Notes under the pieces: model-generated
Databases searched by the model: none
Told to the model about the DNA's origin: nothing
Seen by the model: only the letters and a program-made list of their open reading frames with translations
In this document: positions 35,391 to 47,962 of the stretch, in pieces
Position numbering within the stretch: the first letter of the stretch is position 1
Layout of the letters: each line of letters opens with the position of its first letter
Made by a program: the position numbers and the translations under genes
Assembly: GCA_026874595.1 (NCBI GenBank)
Contig: CM049314.1
Span: 63,336,800-63,400,799 of the forward strand
Length of the DNA stretch: 64,000 bases
Reading direction: 5' to 3'
Origin: Sipunculus nudus
Lineage: Eukaryota > Annelida > Sipuncula > Golfingiida > Sipunculidae

Positions 35391-37871
35391 AAAGCACACG
35401 TACGGATGGACACCACCGGAAAATGATTGCAGATGGCACCACCAGTTTTGAGTAATAGATGGAGGAGTCCATGATCTATGGATATGCACAATTTCAGGCC
35501 AAAAATGGCAAATCACTCCTTAGAAAAGGGCATTAATTTATTCTACAAAAACGGAAAGGTAAGTGGCCCCACCTGTCTGGTTTATGAGAAAACATTCCAA
35601 GATGGATGGACATGCCAAAGTTCAGACCATTACCTTGAACCACTCCTGAGGTATTAGCAATTTTTACCAAAAGCAAATACACAGATGGACGCCATGTGAA
35701 AATTATTGCAGATGGCGTCACCAGTCTTTTTTACGAGATGGAGGTGTCGAGGATCTATGAACATGCACAATTTCAACCCAATACATTGAAGAACCACTGA
35801 GAAGAACAGATGGCAAATGCACAGATGGATGCTACGCAAAAAGTATTTTAGGTGGCGCCACCAGTCCTAATTAAAAGATGGAGAGATCCATGATCTATGG
35901 ACATGCCAACTTTCAGCTCAATACATTGAGCCACTCCTGAGATATCGGCCGTTATCTAAAAGACACCAAGATTCAGACTGTACAGAAAGGATTGCAGGTG
36001 GCGCCACCTGTCTTTGTTATGCACAACTACATAGATAAGGGAACAACTATGCCTGGGTTACGGAAACTGGCGCCACCAGTCTGCAGGAACTGATGGAACA
36101 CTCCATGATCAATTTGCCTGCAAAGAATCATGGAAATCAATGCATTAGTTATTCAGATACCTGAGCTTTTGTATCAAATTTTTAATTATTCTGAGGGGTA
36201 CTTACTACGAAGGATATGGGTAACAGAGACCAACTTTCATGTTTACAAAGAGACTTTTCATGGACCTCCCTTGATGTCAAGTTAGAAGAATCCAGGTCCA
36301 GCGGTTACGATTTGTGCCTTGTTAACAGATGACAGCTTCTTTGAAGGTTTCAAAAATAAAGAAAAAAAATGTAATAATTGGAAAAAATACAGGTTTCGCC
36401 TGCAATTTGAAAGAACTGATGGAACATCCCATGATCAATATTCATGCAAAGAATCATGGTGATCAATGCAGTAGTTCTTCATATACTTGAGCATTTGTAT
36501 CAAATTTTGCATTATTCTGGAGGGTACTTTGGAGCCCCGTAGTTCAAAAGGATATGGATAACAGAGACCTAATTTCAGGTTTACAAAGAAATTTTTTTAA
36601 GGACCTCCCTGGATATTAAGCTTAAAGATTTCAGGTCCAGTGGTTACGATTTGTGCCCTGTTAACAGATGACAGTTTTCATTGCACGTCTGAAAAAGAGA
36701 AAAAGATTCGTAAAAATAGAAAAAATACAGGTGGCGCTACTTGTCTGCAGGAAGTGATGAAACATCCCATGATCAATATTAATGCAAAGAATCATGGTGA
36801 TCAATGCAGTAGTTATTCGGATACTTGAGCTTTTGTATCAAATTTTGAATTATTCTGGGGGGGGGGGGGGTACTTCAGAACCCCATAGCTCAAAGGATAT
36901 GAGTAACAGAGACCTAATTTCAGGTTTCCAAGGAGATTTTTCATGGGCCTCCCTGGATATTAAGTATGAAGATTCAAGGGCCAGTGGTTACGATTTGTGC
37001 CCTGTTAACAGATGACAGTTTCATTGCAGGTCTGAAAAAAAGAGAAAAAAAAATCGTAAAAATTGAAAAAATACAGGTGGCGCCACCAATCAGCAGGAAG
37101 TAATAGAACATCCCATGATTAATATTCATGCAAAGAATCATGGTAATCAATGCAGTAGTTATTCAGATATTTAAGATTTTGTATCAAATTTTTCATTATT
37201 CTTGGGGGGGGGACTTCGGAGCCCCATAGCTCAAAGGATATGGGTAACAGAGACCTAATTTCAGGTTTTCAGCGAAATTTTTCATGGGCCTCCCTGGTTA
37301 TTAAGTGAGAAGATTCCAGGTCCAGCGGTTCCGATTTGTGCCCTGTTAACGGACGGCCAGACGGACGGACGCCGGACAAAGTGGCACATAGTCAAAATAA
37401 ATTTGAAGAAAGAAACGGGTTGCATATGTAAACAGAACAGATCGACATCTTACCTCTTGTGCATATGATCAATGATTCAAGCAAAACAAAAGACTGTTTT
37501 ATGCCGTCCATTGCGGTAATAAGGTCAGCCTCTTATAACTGATAAAACTAGAATTTTTGGCGTCGAAAAATGCCACAGTATCCCATGACTGGGCATACAC
37601 CCTCTTATTAAGGCCCCCTTCTACTAATTAAGCATTATTCTTCAAAATAAGTATATTACAGTAGTCCATATATCCAGTGCTTTTGTAAAACCCTACCAAG
37701 ATCGCAGAAAAAAAACTATGGACCCATGGGTCTCGACGCTCAGCTAAATTTGTCTATAACTATATTTTTTCAAGTGAGCCATATATAAGTTAAGTTTGAC
37801 AACCAATATGTCAAACTTAACTGGAATTATCATCTGGAAACTACTTTGTGATCAGATGTCCCCTGTAACCT

Positions 37872-38038
37872 TGACCTTTGACCTTTTGACCCCAAATTCA
37901 TTTACGCTTTAGCCATACTGGCAAGTCAGCTAAATGTGCAAGATGAAAAGATTTGGGATGAAAAGCTTGGCTTAAAATGCAGCCATAATCTTTTTAAATA
38001 AGTGAGTCCTGTGACCTTGACCTTTGACCTCATGACCT
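37872..38038 (-). promoter_or_regulatory. Cluster of nuclear-receptor-type half sites (unit 2)
   Basis: A DR1 at 37872-37884 and four half sites at 38012-38017, 38018-38023, 38025-38030 and 38033-38038, unchanged from unit 1. Confidence 0.5.
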
Positions 38039-38630
38039 AAAAATTATACAGGTTCTTGTTTTAGTAGTGGGCCCTAAGTAAGTGAAGTTTTAAATCCATA
38101 TGTCAATCCAATATGGAGTTATCATCTGGAAACAAATTTGTGTGGATAGACAGACATTGTGATTACTATAGGGCATCCACTTGTGATCAATAAACACACC
38201 AAGTTTTGGGACACTAGATGGAATCACAGTACAGACATTGATATGGCTGATGTCATTGTATAGTTAAAAATTGAAAAATGTTCGTAAAAATAAGAAGAAT
38301 ACAGGTGGCGCAAACACTTTTCTGGAACCGACAAAAACTAGTCATGGTCAATATAAAAGGCAAGATTCATGACAATCGATGCATCAATTATCAAGATATT
38401 GGAGGTTTTGTATCATTTTTTTTTATTATTCTGCGGGGTACTTACAAGCCCCAGTGACCTTATTTCAGGTTTCCAAGGAGATTTTATGGACCTCCGTAGA
38501 TATTTAGTAACAGGCTTCTAGGGTCAACGGTTACGATTGGTGCCCTGCTTACGGACGACAGGACGGCCAGACTGACGGACAACGCACCATACCTATACCT
38601 TAAGTTAACTAACAGTCAGCTAAAAATTAT

Positions 38631-40385
38631 CGCTAGTATAATCCCACTTTATAAAATATTGACAGAGCATGTCTACTAAGCCAATCAAGGTAAACAGCCC
38701 ATAATCGTCAGTCCATAATTAATCGTACAATCAAAAGTATGAAATAAGTATGCTACTTTTTAAAAGGCATAGAATGGAAGCACTGTATATTAAAATTTAG
38801 ATAGGTCGCAGCTATCCTGGTAATCAAACGGACACCAAGAAGATGTGTTCGGATAACTTAGCAATAAAATATATAAAAATAGATTATTGATCCTTATACT
38901 ATAGTTAAGGTACGTCAATCACAAAGAATGTCCAGGTTAACTGGTGAATATATGCCATGTATTCTCATTAAAGGCTAGTGCGTCACAAGACTTTAAACAT
39001 GCTGTTATGTGTACCAAAGTGTGTTAAAGCCTTGACACATTTATTGATATTGACACTTACTGATCACGTGTCTTTATTGACACATATGCTAGTATGATTA
39101 CAGTTTATATGTCATCCACAGTCCGAAGGTCTCGTAACAGTGAATACATGACTATGGCTGAATATGCACTTTGAACCAAGACGATATCATGTGTTTATTT
39201 TCGCCGTCTTGGTAGGATTACCACAGTAATACTTGATATAAAACATTGACAAATGTGTTTGACAAATTCTCTTACAAGAACATTGGATAAAGAAAAAATA
39301 CGAATGTGTACATTACACCAATATCTCACTATAGACGTGGATCAAACAAATTTTAAACGGTAAAATGTAGGCCGGCGGGCTCTATTGGGGGCGGATAGAC
39401 ATTATGCATTGTGTTGTCTTGAATGTGTATATCTAAACAAACAGTTCGGAATATACAGTCGTATATATATACTCGCTACAAGGTTCGGTATCGTGCAATA
39501 TGTAAAGCCACTCTACTGAATTTGAAACTGGATTAAGTGATTACAAGTTCTGCTGTGTGTAAAAGTTCATCAAACTCTCAATGGTGTTTCATTATTTTGA
39601 ACATATGATCATTGTATATCCTGAGCATCATACTGGATTGCTGAGAAGAAAAAAAAACAATCAATACCTGCTTTTGACCAGAGGTGCATATATCCAGGAG
39701 GAACAGGTGAATACGTTATCGGTTCTGTGGAAGGTCTGCCAATTATGGACAAACTTTAGTCGTCTGTAGATTCATTAACTGGAAATATTTCTCCAGCGCT
39801 GGTCTTTTAGACTGTGATATAAACACTAAAATACTATTTTCCTGTAATGATGTTTTAAAGTATTTGTAATATATATTTTTTTCTGCCGTGGTGATCAGAT
39901 CGACTATTTGTGATATATTTACTGGGAAATACTTTTTTGCAGCGTTGGTCTTTTAGACTAATTGTGATATATAAAGTGGAAATACGTTTCTGTGGTGTGA
40001 TTTTTAAGACTATTTATGATATATAATCTGGAAATACGTTTCTGCGATCTTCATCCATTGGACAAATTGTGCTATAATTTGGAATATTTTTTTCTGCTGT
40101 GTTGATCTTTTAGATCATATGTGATGTCAAAAATTGGGATTTTTTTTTCAAAGTGAAAATCTTTTGGACCATTTGTCATATTTAAACATACTACATCACT
40201 TAATCAATTAAAAAGTTACAATCGTTTGTGAAAATGAAAATAACATATATGTAATATATGTTATATATGTAAAATAGCGTGCATTATCTCAGACAAATCT
40301 TACATTGTTTTACAAATTGGCAACCTATAATACTGAATAGCTATGCAATACGCAAATTTATTCCTAATATGTTTACATCCGAGAG
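38631..40385 (+). promoter_or_regulatory. Gene B 5' flank (unit 2)
   Basis: Homologue of 20207-21962, including the 53-bp minisatellite at 39778-40184. Confidence 0.42.
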
Positions 40386-41223
40386 GAAACATCTATTCCG
40401 AGGAAATTCAATGAATCGATCTGTAACGATTATACGGTTAATTACTTGCAGTTCACTTTGACATTTATGACCATGTTTGCTTGTGTAGGACTATTGGAGA
40501 ATATAGCTGTCCTTCACATGTTATGTAAAAAAAGTCCGCTGATAGTGAAGAATGCAAACGGACATTTGCTGTCGTTTACATTTGCAAACACGTTACTAGC
40601 ACTTAACATTATCTTTTTCAGACTCTCGCTCAACTTGGTCTGTCTTATTTGCCGTTATATTCTCCTACACGTTTAAATATTTCATATTACTTCCTCTCTG
40701 GTGTTTAGCTGTGCTGTCAGTTTTCTGTTTCCTTCAAGTAATAAGGCCAGGAAACCGACAGAAGTCATGTTGTATTTGTCTGGGACTTTGGGGGTCATTA
40801 TGTTTGGCTCTAGTGGTGCTTTCAGTAATGCCTATATTTGTATCCAACAGCCCCATAGCCACTATTGAAGGGATACTCCTAGGGTTCCCAGTGGTACTGA
40901 ACTTGATTGTTTACGTTTGTATCGTTGTATTTTCAATTCGTGGAACCTACAATGAGGCTTCAAGAGCTAGTGATGCTTTTGGTATGTTTCTATTGTTGTC
41001 AGTTTGTTACTGCAGCTGCGGTGTATTGACCAATTATTCCTTACGCTCCATTGTGACCAGCTCAGACCATGATTATGCGTATTCTGTCTTAACTTCAATA
41101 AACTTGGTCTCCTTATGCACTGCGATCAGTCCATGGTTTTGTGCTCTAAGACCAGCCATTCAGAAAATATTCTTGTTCTGTTGTTCATTTGGAGACAGAT
41201 TACGAGGTAATCGACAACTATGA
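40386..41223 (+). pseudogene. Gene B copy 2, broken divergent GPCR with its own lesion
   Basis: The start codon is GAA as in copies 1 and 3. The A-run at 40527-40533 has seven A and keeps the frame that the other copies lose, and nearby bases are closer to gene A. This copy instead lacks two bases near 40630 (CGCTCAAC against CGCTGCTAAC) at the end of helix 2, which stops the frame at 40676. An open frame resumes in another phase, around 40690, and runs to 41223 covering helices 3-7. The lesion is private, so at least two disabling events happened in the gene B lineage after or beside the common loss of the start. Confidence 0.82.
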
Positions 41224-42758
41224 TGGTAACAAAGAAAACTATTCTTTGTGTAAGGAAAGATAGTTAAAAAAGCGGATACTGACACAAGTCTGGCCAATTT
41301 AGGCAAAAAATAGAAGGTATGATTCTCAGGCACCGCCTGCGTAAATTTTAACCCCCAGCATCAAACATTTTAAATTTTGATTTTCATCTTTCAAGAAGAT
41401 AAAATCATACAATTTTTATCATATTTCCTTTGCTATGTAGTGCTTTAACCTGTTTCGCAAAAAAATCTGTTATTTTCATTCTTTTCTCTGATCATATGTC
41501 ATTTGTATCGAAACACACCAAAAAAAGGTAAAAATTAAAATATCGCCCGCCCGCACTGATTTCTGAAAAAAAGTACCTGAGAACCATACCTTTTCTTATG
41601 GCTTTATAAGAACCATAAACCCGTTGCTGCTGCTCAAAGGATAACATAGAGCTCTTACATTTAGCTACATATATTGTATTTTACATTTATATAATTTGTT
41701 TTTTGTTCCAGAGATTCCCATAAACTTAACCAAAATATGTTTTCACATATTGATTATTTGGTGATTTTTTACTGAACTTTGAGCAAGATATTCCCTTCAG
41801 TGTAAGTTAAGGAACAGTTTGTCTGAAATTAGAAATAAATATGAAAAGAAAGTGGTGAAATGCATTGTTTATAAGTCTACTACAATCTTAATTTCTTTTT
41901 AAATTTCCCTAATATGTCTTAAAGTAATATTATGATAACAGCAATGTATTGCATACTTTGTTTTTTGGCAATAGTAGCAGTATGGGCATCACTTAGGCAG
42001 GATTTTAAGATGTATTGAAAGTGAAGCTGGACAAAATTGAAGTATGTATTCGACATATATGTGGTTTGATATTTTGGACCAGTCCATCCACATGAGTTAT
42101 GGTGCATATACACAAGTAACAGGAACATTATCAAGGTCCAATAAATAATGCATGTGGTATCCATAACTGAGATCTCTATTTCTGCGGTGTGATACGTTTG
42201 TTCATTGTTACCATACTTTGTCAATGAAATCGGTCAACAGCCAAATTAAATGCCAGTCATATTATAACAGCAGGCATCCGAGAATAAATGTTTCCAAAAG
42301 TAGACTTGCCTGCATTGATAGCTTGCATGGACACGTACAATGTTTTTTTTTATTTTATGTAATGTTTATGTTTTATGACTTTCATAATAAATATACATAT
42401 TTCTGTAAGATATCCAGAATACCATGTAGGTTTGTTCTGTTTTGCCTGTTAGAGGACATTGGAGCAACCTGATACAAAACCTTTCTTCCTTACAAATTGC
42501 AATGTTCACACACAAACAGATACTGGGGGCTTGACAAGCGTTTCAGTGTCCCAGCAAGCTTACTTTCCGCTTGTTCAACAGAGGGTTGTGTCCTATTTAC
42601 ATCATGTCAATCATGTATAATGTGCGACATGTTAACTAGCAAATGCAGGCCTTGTGCAATGTTATACTATGTCCCTAGTTGCTCAAATCATTATCCGTGT
42701 AATAATTAAACAAAAAGACGAGGGAAGACAAAGGTTTTGTGTTTAAGGATATATCTGC
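41224..42758. other. Spacer downstream of gene B (unit 2)
   Basis: Homologue of 22804-24338. No gene seen. Confidence 0.55.
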
Positions 42759-43221
42759 TGAGTGTGCGTATTCCTGATAACTCTCTTAATATTACTTTCC
42801 ATGTCTTGAAGAATGAAACTGACACTGATCAGATATATATTTGTCTATATTTCATTTTTTCTAAAGTGCAGCATTCCACTCCTGACTTGTGCATAAAATA
42901 GGACATCACAGAAAATGAGTTACGTTGTACTCTAAATCTACGTTTTTAATATCAGTAAGTAACATTTTTCATCTCTGCATATACACATACATGATTGTCT
43001 TTTTAGTGCTATGCAAACTGAAACAACACACACCTGTGCCTAAACATAGTGCAGTGCCGGTTGACTACAACAAGGAAAATAGGTCGTACCCGATCACTGC
43101 CCACACCTCAACAGTACATCTTAAACCTTTTATGATCTAAGACCTTCATAAGGTTCCTTCCAAATTGTAACCAGGAATTAAAACATTTTATCACAAAACT
43201 GGAATGCTGAACTATATAATT

Positions 43222-43272
<51 letters not shown>

Positions 43273-44064
43273 TTCATTGACATTCACAATTAATTGGCAA
43301 TTCAATTAATCACAACTATTTGACGTCACCAATATCATGAGTTTTGAATTAAGCCCAATGTTTGCATTACAATTAAATGCTGACAGTCTGAAAATATCAA
43401 GGTTAAATATCAACTTTTACAGTAGATAAAGCAGACCTTATTGCTCATAAGGTGTCTCATTATGGATATTTAGGTAATACACCTGGCTTTATTAAACAAT
43501 TTGGATATTCTCGGTGTTTGTTATCTTTATAAAGCGCATTATGCCACAAGAATCACTGTCATTATGGGGCGGATCCATGTGATTATCGGGGTGGTAACTC
43601 CTGAGTGTGCGTATTCCTGATAACTCTTTTAATATTACTTTCCATGTCTTGAAGAATGAAACTGACACTGATCAGATATATATTTGTCTATATTTCATTT
43701 TTTCTAAAGTGCAGCATTCCACTCCTGACTTGTGCATAAAATAGGACATCACAGAAAATGAGTTACGTTGTACTCTAAATCTACGTTTTTAATATCAGTA
43801 AGTAACATTTTTCATCTCTGCATATACACATACATGATTGTCTTTTTAGTGCTATGCAAACTGAAACAACACACACCTGTGCCTAAACATAGTGCAGTGC
43901 CGGTTGACTACAACAAGGAAAATAGGTCGTACCCGATCACTGCCCACACCTCAACAGTACATCTTAAACCTTTTATGATCTAAGACCTTCATAAGGTTCC
44001 TTCCAAATTGTAAGCAGGAATTAAAACATTTTATCACAAAACTGGAATGCTGAACTATATAATT

Positions 44065-44109
<45 letters not shown>

Positions 44110-44903
44110 TTCATTGACATTCACAATTAATTGGCAATTCAATTAATCACAACTATTTGACGTCACCAATATCATGAGTTTTGAATTAAGCCCAATGTTT
44201 GCATTACAATTAAATGCTGACAGTCTGAAAATATCAAGGTTAAATATCAACTTTTACAGTAGATAAAGCAGACCTTATTGCTCATAAGGTGTCTCATTAT
44301 GGATATTTAGGTAATACACCTGGCTTTATTAAACAATTTGGATATTCTCGGTGTTTGTTATCTTTATAAAGCGCATTATGCCACAAGAATCACTGTCATT
44401 ATGGGGCGGATCCATGTGATTATCGGGGTGGTAACTCCTGAGTGTGCGTATTCCTGATAACTCTTTTAATATTACTTTCCATGTCTTGAAGAATGAAACT
44501 GACACTGATCAGATATATATTTGTCTATATTTCATTTTTTCTAAAGTGCAGCATTCCACTCCTGACTTGTGCATAAAATAGGACATCACAGAAAATGAGT
44601 TACGTTGTACTCTAAATCTACGTTTTTAATATCAGTAAGTAACATTTTTCATCTCTGCATATACACATACATGATTGTCTTTTTAGTGCTATGCAAACTG
44701 AAACAACACACACCTGTGCCTAAACATAGTGCAGTGCCGGTTGACTACAACAAGGAAAATAGGTCGTACCCGATCACTGCCCACACCTCAACAGTACATC
44801 TTAAACCTTTTATGATCTAAGACCTTCATAAGGTTCCTTCCAAATTGTAAGCAGGAATTAAAACATTTTATCACAAAACTGGAATGCTGAACTATATAAT
44901 TAT

Positions 44904-44948
<45 letters not shown>

Positions 44949-45277
44949 TTCATTGACATTCACAATTAATTGGCAATTCAATTAATCACAACTATTTGAC
45001 GTCACCAATATCATGAGTTTTGAATTAAGCCCAATGTTTGCATTACAATTAAATGCTGACAGTCTGAAAATATCAAGGTTAAATATCAACTTTTACAGTA
45101 GATAAAGCAGACCTTATTGCTCATAAGGTGTCTCATTATGGATATTTAGGTAATACACCTGGCTTTATTAAACAATTTGGATATTCTCGGTGTTTGTTAT
45201 CTTTATAAAGCGCATTATGCCACAAGAATCACTGTCATTATGGGGCGGATCCATGTGATTATCGGGGTGGTAACTCC
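42759..45277 (+). repeat. Local triplication of an ~838-bp segment
   Basis: Copies lie at 42759-43601 (843 bp), 43602-44438 (837) and 44439-45277 (839). Each runs from TGAGTGTGCGTATTCC to GGTGGTAACTCC. Units 1 and 3 have this segment once. The novel joint CTCC|TGAG has at most one base of shared sequence. Length differences come from the (AT)n tract in each copy (43228-43269, 44071-44106, 44907-44945). Copies 2 and 3 share CTCTTTTAAT and GTAAGCAGG where copy 1 has CTCTCTTAAT and GTAACCAGG, so they are closest to each other. The segment contains the unit-boundary landmark; no gene lies within it. Confidence 0.95.
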
Positions 45278-45689
45278 ACATTTTTAGGTATCAAAATATT
45301 CGTGCTTAGTTGTCATTATCTATAATCAAGCGCATCAGACAAAACACATAAGACACACCACAGCACACAGACACTGTCCAGCACACTGTCAAGCCTATAG
45401 CAGCAGAGCATATCTATCTTTAGCACAGGGTGTACTGTTGAAAACCTGATAAATGGATGAATAAGGGACCTGTTACCCTTCCTTTTTGTTGCTGTACCTT
45501 AAAGTTTGCCTTTTTTTTTTTCATGGATCATTGGCAACTGACCAACCCAATCCACTTTGCAGACATCTGCGATATGACCCTGCATATCTTCATATTTCAT
45601 ATTCATGCTTTTTTGTCTGATATTATTTATATCAAGGCCACTTTTGATTGAAGGAAATATAGCTTAGTGTTACAGGTCGCCAACCTAGT

Positions 45690-45913
45690 AATCACATGGA
45701 ACAACGTAAACGATAACATAACAATGTAATAAATATATATATATATATATATTATTAATCAAATGGAACAAAGGAAACGATAGCATAACAATGTAATAAA
45801 TATATATACCTTATTAATCAAATGGAACAAAGGAAAAGATAACATAACAATGTAATAAATATATATATTAGTAATCAAATGGAACAAAGGAAATGATAAC
45901 ATAACAATGTAAT
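45690..45913 (+). repeat. 57-bp minisatellite, 4 copies (unit 3)
   Basis: As in unit 2, with a TA stretch one or two repeats longer. Confidence 0.9.
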
Positions 45914-47050
45914 GAAAAAAATGATTGACCTGATCCTTATCTTGAGGTTTACTAAGACAAGGAGGTCACTTTCTTTTGGATGTGTTCCTGCAGAGTGGAA
46001 AAAGCTTGACATAGTATTTATTGATATTTACTGTTCGCGTGTCTTTATTGACATTTTGTGGCCTGATTTCAATGTATGCGTCTTCCAAAGTCCGTGGGCC
46101 TGTGTGGTAGTAAACATATGACTTGGGCTGTGCGTGTATTTTGGACCAGGAAGAGTTTATTTGTGCTGTCTTTGCTGTCTTTATAAGATTCAATACTTGA
46201 TGTGAAACACTACAACTGAGCCTTCGCTTCAGGTAATATCGGATAAAATAAGAATATAGGATGTGTATGTTACAACTATATACATGTCGTTAATCAAACA
46301 AACCTGAACCGGGATTATAAGTGCCACGTATGCAGAGCTGGCGGAGACAACACAACACAAACTGTTCCTAAACTGTTCAGCACGTGGAATATATAATGCA
46401 GTATATATATTGGCTTCTAATGTCGGATATCGTGTGAATACAGGTTCTGCTTCGTGTAATATTCATCAAACTCTTAATGCTGATTCAGCATTCTGAACAT
46501 GTTATCACATTTTATTATGTGAACATAAATTCGTCTTGGAATTTTGCAAAAAAAGCTGTCATTCCCTGCTTTGATTGCTAGAACAAACCAAAACATTCTC
46601 GGATACTGTAAACTATTATTTTTTTTTTTGGCAAGCTTGTCGTGCATACTATATCATAACTGGAAATACGTTTATGAGTGTTTTGATCTGTTTCAACATT
46701 TATGATATTCATACTGACAAGACGTTTCACCGGGGCGATTTTCTGGGCCATTTGTGATACAATAACGTTGAAAGACATTGCTTGTGGTGTTGATCTTTTA
46801 GACATATTTTATTTATATACTGAACACGTTTTCCGCATTGGTGATCTTATGGGCCTGCTCTAACTACATCATGTTGGCAATTGAATCGTGATCATACTTT
46901 GTGAGCATGTAAACATATATTTCTGTTATGTATATTATATACTTCATATTTTCTTACCGCAGGGTTACAGTTTTGGCAATTTGACGATATGCAATATTCA
47001 GTATATGTGTACATTGTAACTTTATACTAATTGTTGACTGTTTAAGAAAG
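45914..47050 (+). promoter_or_regulatory. Gene A 5' flank (unit 3)
   Basis: Near-identical to the other gene A flanks. T at 46017 agrees with unit 1; A at 46610 agrees with unit 2. Confidence 0.4.
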
Positions 47051-47962
47051 ATGAATTCCATTCAGATCAGTTTTAACGCATCAATCTGTAATGACTACAC
47101 GGTAGCTTACTACATACATGTCACTTTAATATTTATGACCGTGTTTGCTTGTTTAGGACTATTAGAGCATATAGCAGTCGTTTACATGTTCTGTACAGAC
47201 AGCCCGCTGATAGTGAAGGATGCAAATGGGCATTTTCTGTCGTTCGTATTTGCAAATATTTTACTGGCTTTTAACATTCTTTGTTTAAGGCTCTCGCTGC
47301 TAACTTGGTTTCCAGTATTTGCCGTTATATTCACATTCACGCTTAAATATTGCATACTACTTCCTCTCTGGTGTTTAGTTGTTCTGTCAGCTGCCAGTTT
47401 CCACCAGGTCATATGCCCGGAAAGCCGAAAGAGGGAATTAATCATTGCTTTGTGGATTTGGGGTTTATTGTGTTTGACTCGGATCGTTCTTGCAGTAGTT
47501 TCTGGTTTTGTAAGCAACAGCCCCTTAGCCATCACTGAAGGAACACTACTTGGGTTTCCAGTGATCCTGAACTTGATTGTTTATGTTTGTATCCATGTTG
47601 TTGCAATGCGGGGAACCTATGATGATTCAGCAAATGCTAGAAATTCTGTTGGTATATTTATTTTGACTTCAATTTTTTATTGCGCCAGTGGTGTCCTGAA
47701 CAGTAATGCTATACTCTTTACAATTTCAAGGTCAGCTTATGATTATGCTTATTCCAATTTAACTTCACTAAATCTGATATCCCTGTGCACTTCGATCAGT
47801 CCATGGCTTTGTGCTTTTAGACCAGCCATTCAGAGATTGTTTGTGTTCTGCTGTGGGTTTTGTAGACCAGCCACGATCGACTCTGTAAATGTGGTGATGA
47901 CCAGGACAACTGTCCTCTATGTTGGGAACGATAGGAATCAGGGAACAACTACACATGTCTGA
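47051..47962 (+). CDS. Divergent seven-helix receptor, gene A copy 3 (303 aa)
   Basis: The protein is identical in sequence to copy 1; the visible coding difference is silent (G at 47569 against T at 13606). The stop is the TGA lost in copy 2. Features and doubts are those given for copy 1. Confidence 0.78.
   Translation: MNSIQISFNASICNDYTVAYYIHVTLIFMTVFACLGLLEHIAVVYMFCTDSPLIVKDANGHFLSFVFANILLAFNILCLRLSLLTWFPVFAVIFTFTLKYCILLPLWCLVVLSAASFHQVICPESRKRELIIALWIWGLLCLTRIVLAVVSGFVSNSPLAITEGTLLGFPVILNLIVYVCIHVVAMRGTYDDSANARNSVGIFILTSIFYCASGVLNSNAILFTISRSAYDYAYSNLTSLNLISLCTSISPWLCAFRPAIQRLFVFCCGFCRPATIDSVNVVMTRTTVLYVGNDRNQGTTTHV

Larger units (their letters stand above)
30240..38630 (+). repeat. Satellite / mobile-element block, split by a LINE (unit 2)
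   Basis: Homologue of 16358-20206, interrupted at 30846-35379. The ~140-bp and ~345-bp repeats, the G-run (14 bases near 36857), the CCATGGG palindromes, the hairpin (37788-37822) and the ACGG-rich ends are all present. Confidence 0.65.
25032..45113 (+). repeat. Array unit 2 (20,082 bp, enlarged)
   Basis: Same order as unit 1 but with two additions: a LINE of about 4.5 kb in the satellite block and two extra copies of an 838-bp segment at the right end. Removing these brings the length to that of the other units. Confidence 0.95.
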
